Assembly: GCA_903824785.1 (NCBI GenBank)
Contig: CAIJYD010000078.1
Location: 287,365 to 351,364 of the forward strand
Direction: 5' to 3'
Origin: an uncultured Bacteroidota bacterium
GTDB taxonomy: Bacteria; Bacteroidota; Bacteroidia; Bacteroidales; VadinHA17
Length of the DNA stretch: 64,000 bases
Shown here piece by piece: positions 1-10,636 of this stretch. The notes under the pieces were generated by a model, which saw only the letters and a program-made list of their open reading frames with translations, made no database searches and had not been told where the DNA came from. A program made the position numbers and the translations under genes. How positions within the stretch are numbered: position 1 is the first letter of the stretch; every line of letters starts with the position of its first letter.

Positions 1-1
1 T

Positions 2-1543
2 GGATATAATTCAGAATCAATGACAGCACGGCTCGATGAAAAGGTTTCACTTCTCCAGCAATTTCCTCAAATTAATAAACAGAAAAACGGATTGGAATTC
101 ATTGATTTTTCATTTGACAATCATATAAAATTCAGACTTCTTTCAACACTTTCCTATAAAGATCTTGATATTGCCATTCTCCATCATCACGGAGTTGCAG
201 ATGCGGAACTGGTAGATGCAGAACCACCTGCAAAAGGAGTTCAGAATAATATTGAAAGTATAAAATATTATTTAAGATCAAAAGTCAGGGATGTTAAGGA
301 CCCTGAAACAACAATAAAGAAATATACTGAGTGGCTGGGTGTACCTCAAGAGTGGTTTAATCTGGCAAATGACAAAAATCAAACAATCACTGATTCCAGC
401 TATTCTTCAAATATGGATATTGGTAGTTCGGATGTAAAAAAGTATTATCCCAAATCACGATTCATAATATTTGATGCCTGCTTCAATGGATCATTTCAGG
501 TTGATGATTTCATTGCAGGTGAATATGTTTTCGGAAATTCAAAAACAATTGCTGTTCAGGGAAATACAGTTAATTCAATTCAGGACAAATTTCCTGATGA
601 AATGATAGGTCTTCTGGGTTTTGGCGCTCGTGTCGGAGAATGGAACAAACTTGTCTGCTATCTTGAATCGCATATTATCGGAGATCCTACCTTCAGGTTT
701 ACTTCATCTGCCGCGGAGAATGCTGAAAATATTCTTAAATGGAAGGATAATGATAAAAAATTATTGAAATTAGTAAACTATCCACACCCCGATGTTCAAT
801 CATGGGCGCTAAGACAATTGGTCAATAATACTTATCCGGGAATAAGCAATTTGCTGGCGGAGAAATACTTTTCTTCTCCCTTTGGATCAACAAGGATGGA
901 GTGTTTAAAACTGCTCGCCGCCATTGGAGATGAAAACTTCATCAAGGTACTTATTGCTTCATTTGAAGATTCCTATGAGCTTGTCAGAAGGATGGCAACA
1001 ATTTTTGCCGCAGCATCAGGTGATCCTGTAATTATTCCGGCTGTTATTCAGGCAGCCACAAATCCAAATATATCGAAACGGGAGAATTATCAGCTTACAG
1101 AAGCGTTGGGGGTTTTTGAAAAGGATTTAATGATGAAAGAGCTGAACAGGATTTTTGCCGGAGTCGATACCACAGGTAACTATTCCGGTGTTATTTTAAG
1201 AGATGTAATAAAGGATATTGATAATCAGTGTAAATCAACTAAAAAGAGCATCGAGACAATTCTATCAAAAGATACCAAGCAGAAAAGCAGGCTCTTTGAA
1301 ATAAAACTACTCAGGAACCAGACATATCATACTCTGATACCCGATTTGTGTAATTATGTCAGGGATTGTGATAATGAGCAGGCTCAATTAACACTTCTTG
1401 AGGCCCTTGGCTGGTTTTCCTATAGTTATAATAAACGGGAAATTATTGAAACATGCTCAATGATAGCCAGCTCTGACAAATACACCAGACAGGCAAGAAA
1501 TGAGGCTATGAAAACAATAATCAGATTAAAAAACCCGAACTAA
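2..1543 (+). CDS. C25 (gingipain-like) peptidase domain with helical repeats, 5' truncated
   Basis: The reading frame is open to the window edge (six codons precede the first ATG at 20), so the N-terminus is missing. Counting from that ATG, the first ~230 residues resemble the catalytic domain of clan CD cysteine peptidases of the gingipain C25 type: a His run followed by Gly (HHHG, residues 55-58) and a Cys in the context DACFNGSF (Cys154) supply a possible His/Cys dyad, and the domain closes with HIIGDPTFRF, like the HxxGDP block of C25 proteins. Residues ~240-507 are alpha-helical and look like HEAT-type repeats. No C-terminal sorting domain is visible. Substrate unknown; it could be a self-processing or regulatory protease. 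Followed by a terminator. Confidence 0.6.
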   Translation, partial: GYNSESMTARLDEKVSLLQQFPQINKQKNGLEFIDFSFDNHIKFRLLSTLSYKDLDIAILHHHGVADAELVDAEPPAKGVQNNIESIKYYLRSKVRDVKDPETTIKKYTEWLGVPQEWFNLANDKNQTITDSSYSSNMDIGSSDVKKYYPKSRFIIFDACFNGSFQVDDFIAGEYVFGNSKTIAVQGNTVNSIQDKFPDEMIGLLGFGARVGEWNKLVCYLESHIIGDPTFRFTSSAAENAENILKWKDNDKKLLKLVNYPHPDVQSWALRQLVNNTYPGISNLLAEKYFSSPFGSTRMECLKLLAAIGDENFIKVLIASFEDSYELVRRMATIFAAASGDPVIIPAVIQAATNPNISKRENYQLTEALGVFEKDLMMKELNRIFAGVDTTGNYSGVILRDVIKDIDNQCKSTKKSIETILSKDTKQKSRLFEIKLLRNQTYHTLIPDLCNYVRDCDNEQAQLTLLEALGWFSYSYNKREIIETCSMIASSDKYTRQARNEAMKTIIRLKNPN

Positions 1544-1558
1544 ACAGATTTCTGTGAT

Positions 1559-1590
1559 AAAAAAAAGGGCCCTTTTGGAACCCTTTTTTA
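1559..1590. terminator. bidirectional intrinsic terminator between convergent genes
   Basis: An A-rich arm ending in GGG (1559-1569) can pair with CCC plus a T run (1581-1589) across an 11-base loop. The A run on one side and T run on the other let it serve both the gene ending at 1543 and the minus-strand gene ending at 1609. Confidence 0.6.
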
Positions 1591-1608
1591 TTATCAGTCG
1601 ATTGTTCT

Positions 1609-3765
1609 CTATTCTTCTTCCTCCTCCTCGGTATAGGCTTTTATCACAGCTTCCTGCACATCGCCAGGTACCTGTGCATATTCGGCAAATTTCATCGAAT
1701 ACATAGCCCTGCCACCTGTTATCGAACTAAGTGCTGTGGAATATTTATTCATCTCAGCCAATGGAACTTTTGCCTTGATAACTTCAAACCTCTTTTCGCT
1801 CGACATTCCCAGAACCATCCCGCGTCTGCCCTGAAGGTCACTTATCACATCTCCCATACGGTCAGATGGTACCATAATCTCAACATCATAAACAGGTTCC
1901 ATGATCTTCGGCCCTGCAATCTTAAAGGCCTGACTGAAAGCATTTCTTCCTGCCAGACGGAAAGAAATTTCATTTGAATCAACAGGGTGCATCTTGCCAT
2001 CATATACATAAACCCTTATGTCGCGGGCATATGACCCCGTTAGCGGTCCGATCTCGATCTTTTCCATTATCCCTTTAAGGATTGCAGGCATAAATCGTGC
2101 ATCAATTGATCCTCCGACAATACTGTTTACATAGACCAGCTTTCCACCCCAAGGCAGATCAATCTCCTCCTTGTCGCGGACCGATATCTTAACCTCTTTC
2201 CCGTTAATCTTCTGGCTGGTAACCTCTTTTGAGCCCTCTTCGTAAGGTTCAATAATCATATGAACCTCCCCGAACTGACCCGACCCGCCGGATTGTTTCC
2301 TATGGCGGTAATCGGCATGAGCTGACTTTGTAATTGTCTCACGATAAGGTATTTTCGGAGGATTGAAATTTGTGTGAATCTTATAAATATTATCGAGATG
2401 CCACTTCATAATATTAAGATGGTATTCACCCTGTCCGTGAACAATAATCTGCTTCAGCTCCTTTGAATACTCTATTTTAATGGTAGGATCTTCCAGGTGT
2501 ATTTTATTAAGAGCTTCTCCAAGCTTTTCGTCATCGCTTTCACTCTGTGCCTTTATTGCCGTACGGTATTTGGGTTCAGGATATTTCACACCCTCATATT
2601 TCCAGTCATGCCCGGGAACATTAAGAGTATGTCCTGTTTTGGTGCTTTTCAGTTTAACAAATGCACCTATGTCGCCAGTGTGTAGCTCCGGAACTCTTGT
2701 CCTGTTTTTTCCTGCACTTACATAAAGCTGCGATAATCTTTCCTTTGTACCATTGTTACTGTTTACAACATCGAGGTTTTCTGTAACTTTTCCGCTGAAT
2801 ACCCTGAAATAATGTATCTCGCCGATATGCTCTTCTATTGAAGATTTAAAAACATAGACAGAAGCCGGCCCTGAAGGATTTGACTTCACCTCTTCGCCCT
2901 TGTTGTTGAGGGGAGGTTTCATCTCTGCTAAAGATGGTGCTTCGTTAACTATAAATTCGAGAAGGCGGTCAACACCAATATTATTCTTTGACGAAAGGCA
3001 TAACACCGGAAACAATCCTCTGGTCAGAATCCCTTGTGCAATCCCTTTTTTTATCTCCTCTTCCGAAAGAGTATCATTTGAAAAGAAAAGCTCCATAAGC
3101 CCTTCGTCGCTCTCAGCAGCTTTTTCAACCAGAGCTCCGTGCAGTTCTGCAGCCCTGGCAGCATGATCAGCGGGAATGTCAACCAATTCAGCTTTTCCCC
3201 CTTCTTTTGCATAGCGCAGCATTTTCATTTTGAGAACGTCGATAATGGAGTTAAATCCAACCCCTTCATTAACAGGATACTGAATAAGAATAATGTTGCT
3301 GCTCAACCTCTCCTTCAGCATCTCAAGAGACTTTTCAAAGTTTGATTTTTCATGATCGAGGCCATTCACAACGATCATTAATGGCTTGTTTTCTTTCTCT
3401 GCATGACGGAAATGGATCTCAGTTCCTACTTCAACACCGTTCTGAACATTTATATTCAGTACTGCAGAATCGGAAGCAAAAAGCGATGAGATCACTCCGC
3501 CGCTGAAATCATCAAGGCCGGGAGTGTCAAAAATGTTGATTTTCTTATTCAGAAATTCGGTATAAAGTACTGTAGAAAAAATCGAGTTTCCGTTCTCATG
3601 TTCAATAGGACGATAATCGGAGACAGTGTTGCTTCCTTCAATTGTACCTCTTCTTTCGATGATGCCGCCATTAAAAAGCATTGCTTCAGCCAGGGTTGTT
3701 TTCCCTGACCCCGAGTTACCCAGCAGGGCAATGTTTTTAATCTGGTCCGCCTGGAATGTTTTCAT
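1609..3765 (-). CDS. EF-G paralogue with altered GTPase motifs (EF-G2 type)
   Basis: A 718-residue protein with the full EF-G domain order (G domain, domains II-V). The P-loop is intact (GNSGSGKTTL, residues 16-25), but G3 reads DTPGLDDF (80-87), with Leu84 where canonical EF-G has the catalytic His of DTPGH, and G4 reads NGLD (134-137) instead of NKxD. The switch I region also departs from the RGITI consensus. The true fusA in this window (5089-7191) has all of these intact. Bacteroides carry an EF-G paralogue (EF-G2) reported to support translation without GTP hydrolysis, and this looks like its counterpart; that assignment is inference from the motifs. The C-terminus is a run of glutamates. 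The gene is divergent from the rpsL cluster. Confidence 0.85.
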   Translation of the reverse strand: MKTFQADQIKNIALLGNSGSGKTTLAEAMLFNGGIIERRGTIEGSNTVSDYRPIEHENGNSIFSTVLYTEFLNKKINIFDTPGLDDFSGGVISSLFASDSAVLNINVQNGVEVGTEIHFRHAEKENKPLMIVVNGLDHEKSNFEKSLEMLKERLSSNIILIQYPVNEGVGFNSIIDVLKMKMLRYAKEGGKAELVDIPADHAARAAELHGALVEKAAESDEGLMELFFSNDTLSEEEIKKGIAQGILTRGLFPVLCLSSKNNIGVDRLLEFIVNEAPSLAEMKPPLNNKGEEVKSNPSGPASVYVFKSSIEEHIGEIHYFRVFSGKVTENLDVVNSNNGTKERLSQLYVSAGKNRTRVPELHTGDIGAFVKLKSTKTGHTLNVPGHDWKYEGVKYPEPKYRTAIKAQSESDDEKLGEALNKIHLEDPTIKIEYSKELKQIIVHGQGEYHLNIMKWHLDNIYKIHTNFNPPKIPYRETITKSAHADYRHRKQSGGSGQFGEVHMIIEPYEEGSKEVTSQKINGKEVKISVRDKEEIDLPWGGKLVYVNSIVGGSIDARFMPAILKGIMEKIEIGPLTGSYARDIRVYVYDGKMHPVDSNEISFRLAGRNAFSQAFKIAGPKIMEPVYDVEIMVPSDRMGDVISDLQGRRGMVLGMSSEKRFEVIKAKVPLAEMNKYSTALSSITGGRAMYSMKFAEYAQVPGDVQEAVIKAYTEEEEEE

Positions 3766-3822
3766 ATTTTTCTGGAGATTATATGTTATACTTATTTATT
3801 ATAATAAATGATTAGGTGGAGA

Positions 3823-3855
3823 CAAAAATAATAATTTTTTAAAAACAGCATCAAA
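3823..3855 (-). promoter_or_regulatory. Bacteroidota-type promoter for the EF-G paralogue
   Basis: On the minus strand, TTTG (3852-3855) is followed after 21 bases by TATTTTTG (3823-3830), matching the TTTG / N19-21 / TAnnTTTG pattern. Transcription would start about 50 bases upstream of the ATG at 3765. Confidence 0.55.
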
Positions 3856-4105
3856 AAGAGATGAGAATTCCGGATTTTTTATTTCCTTTGCACAAGTTTT
3901 TTAAAATACAGGAGTACCGGTCTTTCTTTCAAAGTAAGTTTACAAAACGTTTATCGATAGGAAAGGTCGGGAAGTAACCTGAAGACAACTTACATTTCAA
4001 GTAAGATATATTTTATTAAAACATGGTTTAAGGCCTGAATATGGGTAATCTTCAGGTATCTGAATCGTGCTGTATAAATTGTTTTAAAAAATTATGCATA
4101 TTGGT

Positions 4106-4136
4106 TTTGAATTGAAAAATAAATACAATACCTTTG
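4106..4136 (+). promoter_or_regulatory. Bacteroidota-type promoter of the ribosomal supercluster
   Basis: TTTG (4106-4109), a 19-base spacer and TACCTTTG (4129-4136) match the -33/-7 consensus exactly. The predicted start lies about 40 bases upstream of rpsL. As no clear terminator is seen before 21951, this may drive the whole cluster. Confidence 0.7.
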
Positions 4137-4183
4137 CAAACCATTTTTTTGAGTAAAATTTAATGCTAAAATAAATTGGATAT

Positions 4184-4558
4184 ATGCCGACAATTCAGCA
4201 ATTAGTAAGAAAAGGCAGGAAGAAACTGGTCGATAAAAGTAAAGCTCCTGCTTTGGATTCATGTCCTCAGAGAAGGGGAGTATGCGTTCGCGTTTACACC
4301 ACAACACCAAAGAAACCTAATTCAGCCATGAGGAAGGTTGCAAGGGTAAGGCTAACAAATCAGAAAGAAGTCAACGCCTATATTCCGGGAGAAGGTCATA
4401 ATCTTCAGGAACACTCTATCGTTTTGATCAGAGGCGGAAGGGTGAAAGATCTTCCTGGTGTCCGTTATCACCTTGTGCGTGGTGCATTAGACACATCCGG
4501 CGTAGATGGCCGTACTCAGAGAAGATCAAAATATGGAGCTAAAAGGCCTAAGAAGTAA
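4184..4558 (+). CDS. rpsL: 30S ribosomal protein S12
   Basis: 124 residues, normal length. Part of the decoding centre of the small subunit. The conserved loops [10 protein letters not shown] (~39-48) and [13 protein letters not shown] are intact, so the lysines at which streptomycin-resistance changes arise in E. coli are both wild type. First gene of the supercluster; rpsG follows after 19 bases. Confidence 0.98.
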   Translation: MPTIQQLVRKGRKKLVDKSKAPALDSCPQRRGVCVRVYTTTPKKPNSAMRKVARVRLTNQKEVNAYIPGEGHNLQEHSIVLIRGGRVKDLPGVRYHLVRGALDTSGVDGRTQRRSKYGAKRPKK

Positions 4559-4577
4559 CAGTTAAAGGAATAAGATA

Positions 4578-5054
4578 ATGAGAAAGTCAAGACCAAAGAA
4601 GAGGATTCTGTTACCAGATCCGAAATACAAAGATCCGTATGTAACAAGGTTTGTGAATAATCTTATGTTTAGTGGAAAAAAGAATCTTGCTTTTAAGATT
4701 TTCTACGACTCTCTTGAGATAGTCGGCGATAAGTTTAAAGGTGAAGGCAAATCACCGCTTGAAATATTCAAGCAGGCTCTTGATAATGTTACCCCTCAGG
4801 TTGAAGTAAAAGCCCGCAGGGTTGGTGGTGCAACTTTCCAGGTTCCGATGGAGATCAGAACCGACAGGAAAGTGAGTATCAGTATGAAAAACATGGTGTC
4901 ATTTGCCCGAAAAAGAACCGGTCATTCAATGGCTGAAAGGCTTGCTGCAGAACTTATGGCAGCCTACAAACTTGAAGGCGGAGCATATAAGAAAAAAGAA
5001 GATACACACAGGATGGCTGAAGCTAACAAAGCTTTTGCTCATTTCCGGTTTTAA
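4578..5054 (+). CDS. rpsG: 30S ribosomal protein S7
   Basis: 158 residues, full length. Primary 16S rRNA-binding protein that organises the head of the small subunit. Recognised from the Arg/Lys-rich N-terminus, the block [13 protein letters not shown] and the C-terminal [15 protein letters not shown]. Usual order rpsL-rpsG-fusA; 34 bases to fusA. Confidence 0.98.
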   Translation: MRKSRPKKRILLPDPKYKDPYVTRFVNNLMFSGKKNLAFKIFYDSLEIVGDKFKGEGKSPLEIFKQALDNVTPQVEVKARRVGGATFQVPMEIRTDRKVSISMKNMVSFARKRTGHSMAERLAAELMAAYKLEGGAYKKKEDTHRMAEANKAFAHFRF

Positions 5055-5088
5055 TTGACAAACAGCGCAGAATAGGAAAATAAGATAG

Positions 5089-7191
5089 ATGGATAAAAAC
5101 CTGAAATATACAAGAAACATCGGAATCATGGCTCACATCGATGCCGGGAAGACCACTACAACAGAACGTGTTCTGTTTTATACTGGCCGTACCCACCGTA
5201 TGGGTGAAGTTCATGATGGTAATGCAACGATGGACTGGATGGTTCAGGAGCAGGAGAGAGGAATAACCATAACATCTGCTGCAACAACTACATACTGGAA
5301 ATACAGGGACAATGATTATAAGATAAATATTATTGATACTCCCGGTCACGTAGATTTTACAGTTGAGGTTGAAAGATCACTAAGGGTTCTAGATGGTGCA
5401 GTTGCAGTATTCTGTGCAGTAGGTGGTGTTGAGCCTCAGTCTGAAACTGTATGGAGACAGGCAAATAAATATGTTGTTCCAAGAATAGCCTTTATAAATA
5501 AGATGGATCGCGCAGGTGCAGATTTTTACAGCGTGGTTCAACAGATAAAGGAGAAGCTTGGTGCCAACCCTGTTCCGGTTCAGATTCCAATAGGCGCAGA
5601 AGAAAATTTCAAAGGCTTCATCGATCTGGTAACTATGAAAGCTATCGTTTTTTATAACGATGAAGCTACCGGTACCCGTTTCGAGACTGAAGAGATTCCT
5701 TCAGATATGAAAGAGGAAGCTGAAGAGTGGAGAGGTAAACTGATTGAAGCTGTTGCAGGTGTTGACGATACACTTCTTGGAAGATACCTTGAAGATCATG
5801 AGTCGATTACCAGCGAAGAGATAATGGTTGCCCTCAGAAAAACAACAATTGACGGAGTTGCAATACCTGTTATCTGCGGAGCGGCATTTAAGAATAAAGG
5901 AGTACAAAGCCTTCTCGATTCTGTTATCGCTTACCTCCCGTCACCTGTTGATAAAGGTGCTGTAACAGGAATTGATCCGAGAAATGATGAAGTAATTACA
6001 CGCGAGCCCGATGATGATGAACCAATGGCGGCTCTCGCATTTAAAATAGCTACCGATCCGTTTGTAGGCAGACTTGCTTTCTTACGCGTCTATTCAGGTA
6101 TCCTCAAAGCCGGCGACACTGTAATGAATGTCCGTACCGGAAAAAGGGAACGTATTAACCGCCTGTTCCAGATGCATGCCAACAAACAGAATCCCAAAGA
6201 GAGTATTTCGGCCGGCGATATTTGTGCAGGTGTTGGATTTAAAGATCTCAAAACCGGCGATACTTTGTGTGCTATAAATAAACCTATACTGCTCGAAACA
6301 ATGGATTTCCCCGAGCCGGTTATTGGCGTGGCAATTGAGCCTAAAACTCAGGCCGACGTTGATAAACTCTCGATGGCATTGAATAAACTTGCAGAAGAAG
6401 ATCCTACATTCCAGGTCAGAACTGATCCCGACAGCGGTCAGACAATCATTCATGGTATGGGTGAACTGCATCTGGAAATTCTCATCGACCGCCTTAAAAG
6501 GGAATTTAAAGTAGAATGTAACCAGGGAGCACCACAGGTTGCATACAAAGAAGCTATTACAACTGTTGCCGAATTCCGTGAAGTATTTAAGAAACAGACC
6601 GGAGGAAGAGGCAAATTTGCCGATATGACTTTTGATCTCAGTCCGGCTGATGAAAATGTAAGAGGCCTTCAATTTGTAAATGAAGTAAAAGGCGGGCATA
6701 TTCCAAAAGAATATATCCCCTCAATTGAAAAAGGATTCCGCGAGGCAATGGTTAACGGACCACTTGCAGGTTTCCCTCTCGATAGTCTTAAAGTAGTACT
6801 CAAAGACGGTTCGTACCATCCGGTTGACTCTGATGCTCTGGCATTTGAAATCGCAGCCAAACAAGCTTTCAGGAAATTTGCAGGGAAATGTAACCCGGTA
6901 ATTCTTGAACCTATCATGTCTACAGAAGTTGTTACTCCTGAAGAATATGTTGGCGATGTTATAGGCGATTTTAACAGAAGAAGAGGCAGAGTGGAAGGTA
7001 TGGAATCGAAAGCAGGCTCAAGGGTCGTTAAAGCAAAAGTACCTCTGTCCGAAAAATTCGGTTATGTTACAGTACTTCGGACCCTTACCTCAGGAAGAGC
7101 AACTTCAACAATGGAGTTTTCTCATTATGATAAGGTACCTGCGGAAATATCAAACAGAATTGTAGAAATTACAAAAGGAAAAATTCTTTAA
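5089..7191 (+). CDS. fusA: elongation factor G
   Basis: 700 residues. Translocase GTPase of elongation and, with RRF, of ribosome recycling. All GTPase motifs are canonical: AHIDAGKTT (15-23), RGIT in switch I (57-60), DTPGH (83-87, catalytic His87) and NKMD (137-140), followed by domains II-V. This is the conventional copy, in contrast to the divergent paralogue at 1609-3765. No tuf gene follows; rpsJ starts only 3 bases downstream. Confidence 0.98.
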   Translation: MDKNLKYTRNIGIMAHIDAGKTTTTERVLFYTGRTHRMGEVHDGNATMDWMVQEQERGITITSAATTTYWKYRDNDYKINIIDTPGHVDFTVEVERSLRVLDGAVAVFCAVGGVEPQSETVWRQANKYVVPRIAFINKMDRAGADFYSVVQQIKEKLGANPVPVQIPIGAEENFKGFIDLVTMKAIVFYNDEATGTRFETEEIPSDMKEEAEEWRGKLIEAVAGVDDTLLGRYLEDHESITSEEIMVALRKTTIDGVAIPVICGAAFKNKGVQSLLDSVIAYLPSPVDKGAVTGIDPRNDEVITREPDDDEPMAALAFKIATDPFVGRLAFLRVYSGILKAGDTVMNVRTGKRERINRLFQMHANKQNPKESISAGDICAGVGFKDLKTGDTLCAINKPILLETMDFPEPVIGVAIEPKTQADVDKLSMALNKLAEEDPTFQVRTDPDSGQTIIHGMGELHLEILIDRLKREFKVECNQGAPQVAYKEAITTVAEFREVFKKQTGGRGKFADMTFDLSPADENVRGLQFVNEVKGGHIPKEYIPSIEKGFREAMVNGPLAGFPLDSLKVVLKDGSYHPVDSDALAFEIAAKQAFRKFAGKCNPVILEPIMSTEVVTPEEYVGDVIGDFNRRRGRVEGMESKAGSRVVKAKVPLSEKFGYVTVLRTLTSGRATSTMEFSHYDKVPAEISNRIVEITKGKIL

Positions 7192-7194
7192 AAG

Positions 7195-7500
7195 ATGAGT
7201 CAGAAAATTCGCATTAAACTGAAATCTTACGATCATAATCTGGTGGATAAGTCTGCCGAGAAGATCGTAAAAACAGTAAAATCTACTGGTGCAGTGGTTA
7301 GCGGGCCAATTCCCCTTCCAACACACAAAAAGATTTATACAGTACTTCGGTCCCCGTTCGTAAATAAAAAAGCAAGAGAGCAGTTTGAACTCTCATCCTA
7401 CAAAAGGTTGCTCGATATTTACAGCTCAACCCCAAAAACCATAGATGCTCTGATGAAACTTGAGCTTCCAAGCGGAGTTGAAGTAGAAATTAAAGTGTGA
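7195..7500 (+). CDS. rpsJ: 30S ribosomal protein S10
   Basis: 101 residues, full length. Head protein of the small subunit; in enteric bacteria also the NusE antitermination factor. Begins with the typical [12 protein letters not shown] and contains the conserved loop segment GPIPLPT. Three bases after fusA, 21 before rplC. Confidence 0.98.
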   Translation: MSQKIRIKLKSYDHNLVDKSAEKIVKTVKSTGAVVSGPIPLPTHKKIYTVLRSPFVNKKAREQFELSSYKRLLDIYSSTPKTIDALMKLELPSGVEVEIKV

Positions 7501-7521
7501 AACCAGTAAAGTTATAAAGAG

Positions 7522-8142
7522 ATGCAGGGATTAATAGGTAAAAAAGTAGGAATGACATCCATTTTTGATGAAAATGGAAAGAACATTCCATGTACGGTTC
7601 TGCAGGCCGGTCCATGTGTTGTGACTCAGATCAAGACCGTGGAAAAGGATGGCTACTTTGCTGTACAGCTCGGATTTGAAGATAAAAAAGAAAAGCATAC
7701 CACTAAAGCTGAAATGGGCCACTTCAAAAAAACCAATACCACTCCAAAAAAGAAGGTTATTGAGTTTACAGGATTTGAAGAAGGTCAGGTTAAAGAAGGC
7801 GAAGTGGTTACAGCTGCACTTTTTGAAAACAACATCATTGTTGATGTCAGAGGCTGGTCAAAAGGTAAAGGTTTTCAAGGTGTTGTAAAACGTCACGGAT
7901 TTGCAGGTGTCGGAGGACAAACCCATGGACAGCATAACAGAGGCAGGGCTCCAGGCTCACTCGGAGCATCTTCATTCCCTTCAAGAGTATTACCCGGCAT
8001 GAGAATGGCAGGACGTACCGGAGGAAATAAAGTGATGTCGATGGACCTTAAAGTAGTGAAGCTTATGGCCGAGAATGATATAATAATTGTAAGAGGATCA
8101 GTGCCGGGTCCAAAAGGTGGTTACGTAATAATTACAAAATAA
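7522..8142 (+). CDS. rplC: 50S ribosomal protein L3
   Basis: 206 residues. Binds 23S rRNA early in assembly; its extension reaches the peptidyl transferase centre. The hallmark [19 protein letters not shown] loop and GKKVGMT near the N-terminus are present. Its stop codon overlaps the rplD start (TAATG), which suggests translational coupling. Confidence 0.98.
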   Translation: MQGLIGKKVGMTSIFDENGKNIPCTVLQAGPCVVTQIKTVEKDGYFAVQLGFEDKKEKHTTKAEMGHFKKTNTTPKKKVIEFTGFEEGQVKEGEVVTAALFENNIIVDVRGWSKGKGFQGVVKRHGFAGVGGQTHGQHNRGRAPGSLGASSFPSRVLPGMRMAGRTGGNKVMSMDLKVVKLMAENDIIIVRGSVPGPKGGYVIITK

Positions 8143-8771
8143 TGGAATTAGCGATTCTTAATACTAGTGGTAAAGAAACCGGAAGAAAAGTTAATCTTGA
8201 CGATTCAATTTTCGGTGTTGAACCTAACGACCATGCCATTTATCTGGATACAAAACAGTACCTCGCCAACCAAAGGCAGGGTACTCATAGTTCCAAAGGT
8301 AAGGGCGAGATATCTGGAAGTACCAGAAAAATCAAAAGACAAAAGGGAACAGGTACCGCACGAGCTGGTAGCATAAAGAACCCTTTGTTTCGTGGTGGTG
8401 GCCGTGTATTCGGACCAAAACCAAGATTCTATGGCTTCAAACTGAATAAGAAAGTAAAACAATTAGCCAGAAGATCAGCGCTTTCATATAAAGCTTCAAC
8501 AAATAACATTATTGTCCTGGAAGACTTCTCTCTTGATACTCCTAAAACAAAGGAAATCATCAAAATGGGAAATAACCTGAATATTGCAAATAAAAAATCA
8601 GTATTTGTTTTACCAGAACAAAATAATAATATATATTTGTCATCCCGAAATGTATATGGGGTTGAAGTTGTAATCGCCAGTGAGTTAAGTACTTACAAGA
8701 TAATGAAGGCTTCAACATTGATACTTGTAGAGAGCGCAGTTGACGTTTTGCAGGCAACATTTGAAAACTAG
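8142..8771 (+). CDS. rplD: 50S ribosomal protein L4
   Basis: 209 residues. Globular domain plus the extended loop that lines the peptide exit tunnel ([17 protein letters not shown] and GGGRVFGP are visible). In E. coli L4 represses the S10 operon, but I see no matching leader structure here. Starts on the last base of the rplC stop codon. Confidence 0.98.
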   Translation: MELAILNTSGKETGRKVNLDDSIFGVEPNDHAIYLDTKQYLANQRQGTHSSKGKGEISGSTRKIKRQKGTGTARAGSIKNPLFRGGGRVFGPKPRFYGFKLNKKVKQLARRSALSYKASTNNIIVLEDFSLDTPKTKEIIKMGNNLNIANKKSVFVLPEQNNNIYLSSRNVYGVEVVIASELSTYKIMKASTLILVESAVDVLQATFEN

Positions 8772-8781
8772 AAAACTTTGA

Positions 8782-9075
8782 GTGATGAATATTTTGCTTA
8801 AACCTATTGTAACGGAAAAGATGACGAGCCAGGGCGATAAATTTAATCGCTATGGGTTCCTCGTTGTGAGAAACGCAAATAAGTTACAGATAAAAAAAGC
8901 CGTTGAAGAATTGTACAGCGTTACAGTTGATGCGGTTAATACGATGCGCTATGGCGGGAAAATAAAATCCCGTAATACCAAATCAGGAATCCTTACAGGA
9001 AAAACTGCGGCAACTAAAAAAGCCATTGTTACTCTTGCGGAAGGAAATAAAATTGATTTCTATAGCAATATTTAA
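8782..9075 (+). CDS. rplW: 50S ribosomal protein L23
   Basis: 97 residues. Sits at the tunnel exit, where trigger factor and SRP dock. Typical start [12 protein letters not shown] and central block [12 protein letters not shown]. Ten bases after rplD, eight before rplB. Confidence 0.97.
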   Translation: MMNILLKPIVTEKMTSQGDKFNRYGFLVVRNANKLQIKKAVEELYSVTVDAVNTMRYGGKIKSRNTKSGILTGKTAATKKAIVTLAEGNKIDFYSNI

Positions 9076-9083
9076 AAAACAAT

Positions 9084-9908
9084 ATGGCAGTCAGAAAGAT
9101 CAAACCTGTAACACCAGGTCAACGACACAAAATCGCAGGCACTTTTGAAACTCTCACAAGTGCTACGCCGGAGAAATCCTTGCTTCGCCCGCTTAAAAAA
9201 TCCGGAGGAAGGAACGTTAACGGCAAAATGACTATGAGATACATCGGAGGCGGTCATAAAAAGATGTATCGTGTCATCGATTTCCTCAGGGAAAAAGATG
9301 GAATGGAAGCAACAGTCAAAACAATTGAATACGATCCCAATCGTACTTCAAGAATTGCACTGGTTGTTTATAAAGATGGCGAGAAAAGATATATCGTCGC
9401 TCCTGCCGGGCTTCAGGTCGGTCAGACATTAATGTCTGGAAAAGAGGCAGCTCCGGAAGTTGGAAACACTCTGTTTCTGAGCGATATCCCAATGGGAACC
9501 ATCATTCATAACATAGAACTGAAACCGGGAAAAGGCGGTGCCATGGCACGCAGTGCAGGAACTTATGCACAACTGTCAGCACGCGACGGGAAATATGCTA
9601 CCATAAAACTTCCTTCAGGCGAAACAAGGCTTATCCTTACAACCTGCCGGGCAACGATTGGTACAGTATCCAATGGAGACCATAACCTTGAGAGATCAGG
9701 TAAAGCAGGCCGCTCACGCTGGCAGGGAACACGCCCGAGAGTAAGAGGCGTTGTTATGAACCCTGTCGATCACCCGATGGGTGGTGGAGAAGGAAGAGCT
9801 TCAGGCGGACATCCAAGATCGCGTAAAGGTATTCCTGCAAAAGGTTTCAAGACCAGAGACAAAAAGAAGTACTCTGCAAAATTTATTATTGAAAGAAGGA
9901 AAAAATAA
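9084..9908 (+). CDS. rplB: 50S ribosomal protein L2
   Basis: 274 residues, full length. Needed for subunit joining and peptidyl transferase assembly. The conserved C-terminal block [14 protein letters not shown] (with the His of the PTC-adjacent loop) and GHPRSRKG are intact. Confidence 0.98.
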   Translation: MAVRKIKPVTPGQRHKIAGTFETLTSATPEKSLLRPLKKSGGRNVNGKMTMRYIGGGHKKMYRVIDFLREKDGMEATVKTIEYDPNRTSRIALVVYKDGEKRYIVAPAGLQVGQTLMSGKEAAPEVGNTLFLSDIPMGTIIHNIELKPGKGGAMARSAGTYAQLSARDGKYATIKLPSGETRLILTTCRATIGTVSNGDHNLERSGKAGRSRWQGTRPRVRGVVMNPVDHPMGGGEGRASGGHPRSRKGIPAKGFKTRDKKKYSAKFIIERRKK

Positions 9909-9918
9909 CTGATATATT

Positions 9919-10182
9919 ATGAGTAGATCAATTAAAAAAGGCCCTTTCATTGACTTCAAACTCGAGAAGAGAGTGACTGAAATGAATGACGGACAAAAAA
10001 AATCAGTGATCAAGACCTGGTCAAGAAGATCAGTGATCTCCCCTGATTTTGTAGGACATACTATAGCAGTTCACAACGGGAACAAGTTTATCCCCGTTTA
10101 CATTACCGAGAATATGGTGGGCCATAAGCTGGGAGAATTTTCACCTACCCGTACTTTCAGGGGCCACTCTGGTAATAAATAA
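9919..10182 (+). CDS. rpsS: 30S ribosomal protein S19
   Basis: 87 residues. Head protein contacting S13 and the intersubunit bridge. Starts [10 protein letters not shown] and contains [21 protein letters not shown], an unmistakable S19 block. Followed by 29 bases and rplV. Confidence 0.98.
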   Translation: MSRSIKKGPFIDFKLEKRVTEMNDGQKKSVIKTWSRRSVISPDFVGHTIAVHNGNKFIPVYITENMVGHKLGEFSPTRTFRGHSGNK

Positions 10183-10211
10183 GTAATGTAAACATTGAAA
10201 AACATTTAGAA

Positions 10212-10631
10212 ATGGGTGCAAGAAAAAGAAATACAGCTGACCAGAAAAAAGAGGCCGCCAAGACCAGATACCAGGCGATCCTCAAAAACTGTCCTACGTC
10301 TCCGCGTAAGATGAGATTGGTAACCGATCTGATTAGCGGAATGGAAGTAAACAAAGCGCTTGATGTCCTCAAGTTCAGTTCGCAGGAAGCATCTCGCAGA
10401 CTGGAAAAACTCCTCCTCTCCGCAATTGCCAACTGGCAGGCGAAGAATGAAGGCGTCAGAGTTGAAGAAAGCAATCTCTTTGTAAAACTGATTCATGTCG
10501 ACGGAGGCCGTTCATTGAAAAGACTACAGACAGCACCGCAGGGAAGAGCCTACAGGGTAAGAAAAAGATCGAACCATGTAACTCTTGTGCTTGACAGTAA
10601 GATTAACGAAGTTGAAAAAACATCAAATTAG
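10212..10631 (+). CDS. rplV: 50S ribosomal protein L22
   Basis: 139 residues, slightly longer than the ~110 of E. coli owing to N- and C-terminal extensions. The long beta hairpin that lines the exit tunnel is recognisable by [28 protein letters not shown] residues near the C-terminus. Five bases before rpsC. Confidence 0.97.
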   Translation: MGARKRNTADQKKEAAKTRYQAILKNCPTSPRKMRLVTDLISGMEVNKALDVLKFSSQEASRRLEKLLLSAIANWQAKNEGVRVEESNLFVKLIHVDGGRSLKRLQTAPQGRAYRVRKRSNHVTLVLDSKINEVEKTSN

Positions 10632-10636
10632 AACAG

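Larger units (their letters stand above)
3766..4183. other. 418-base divergent promoter region, EF-G2 / rpsL
   Basis: No coding gene is seen. The stretch holds one promoter candidate for each flanking gene (3823-3855 minus, 4106-4136 plus). About 250 bases between them show nothing I can assign. Confidence 0.6.
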
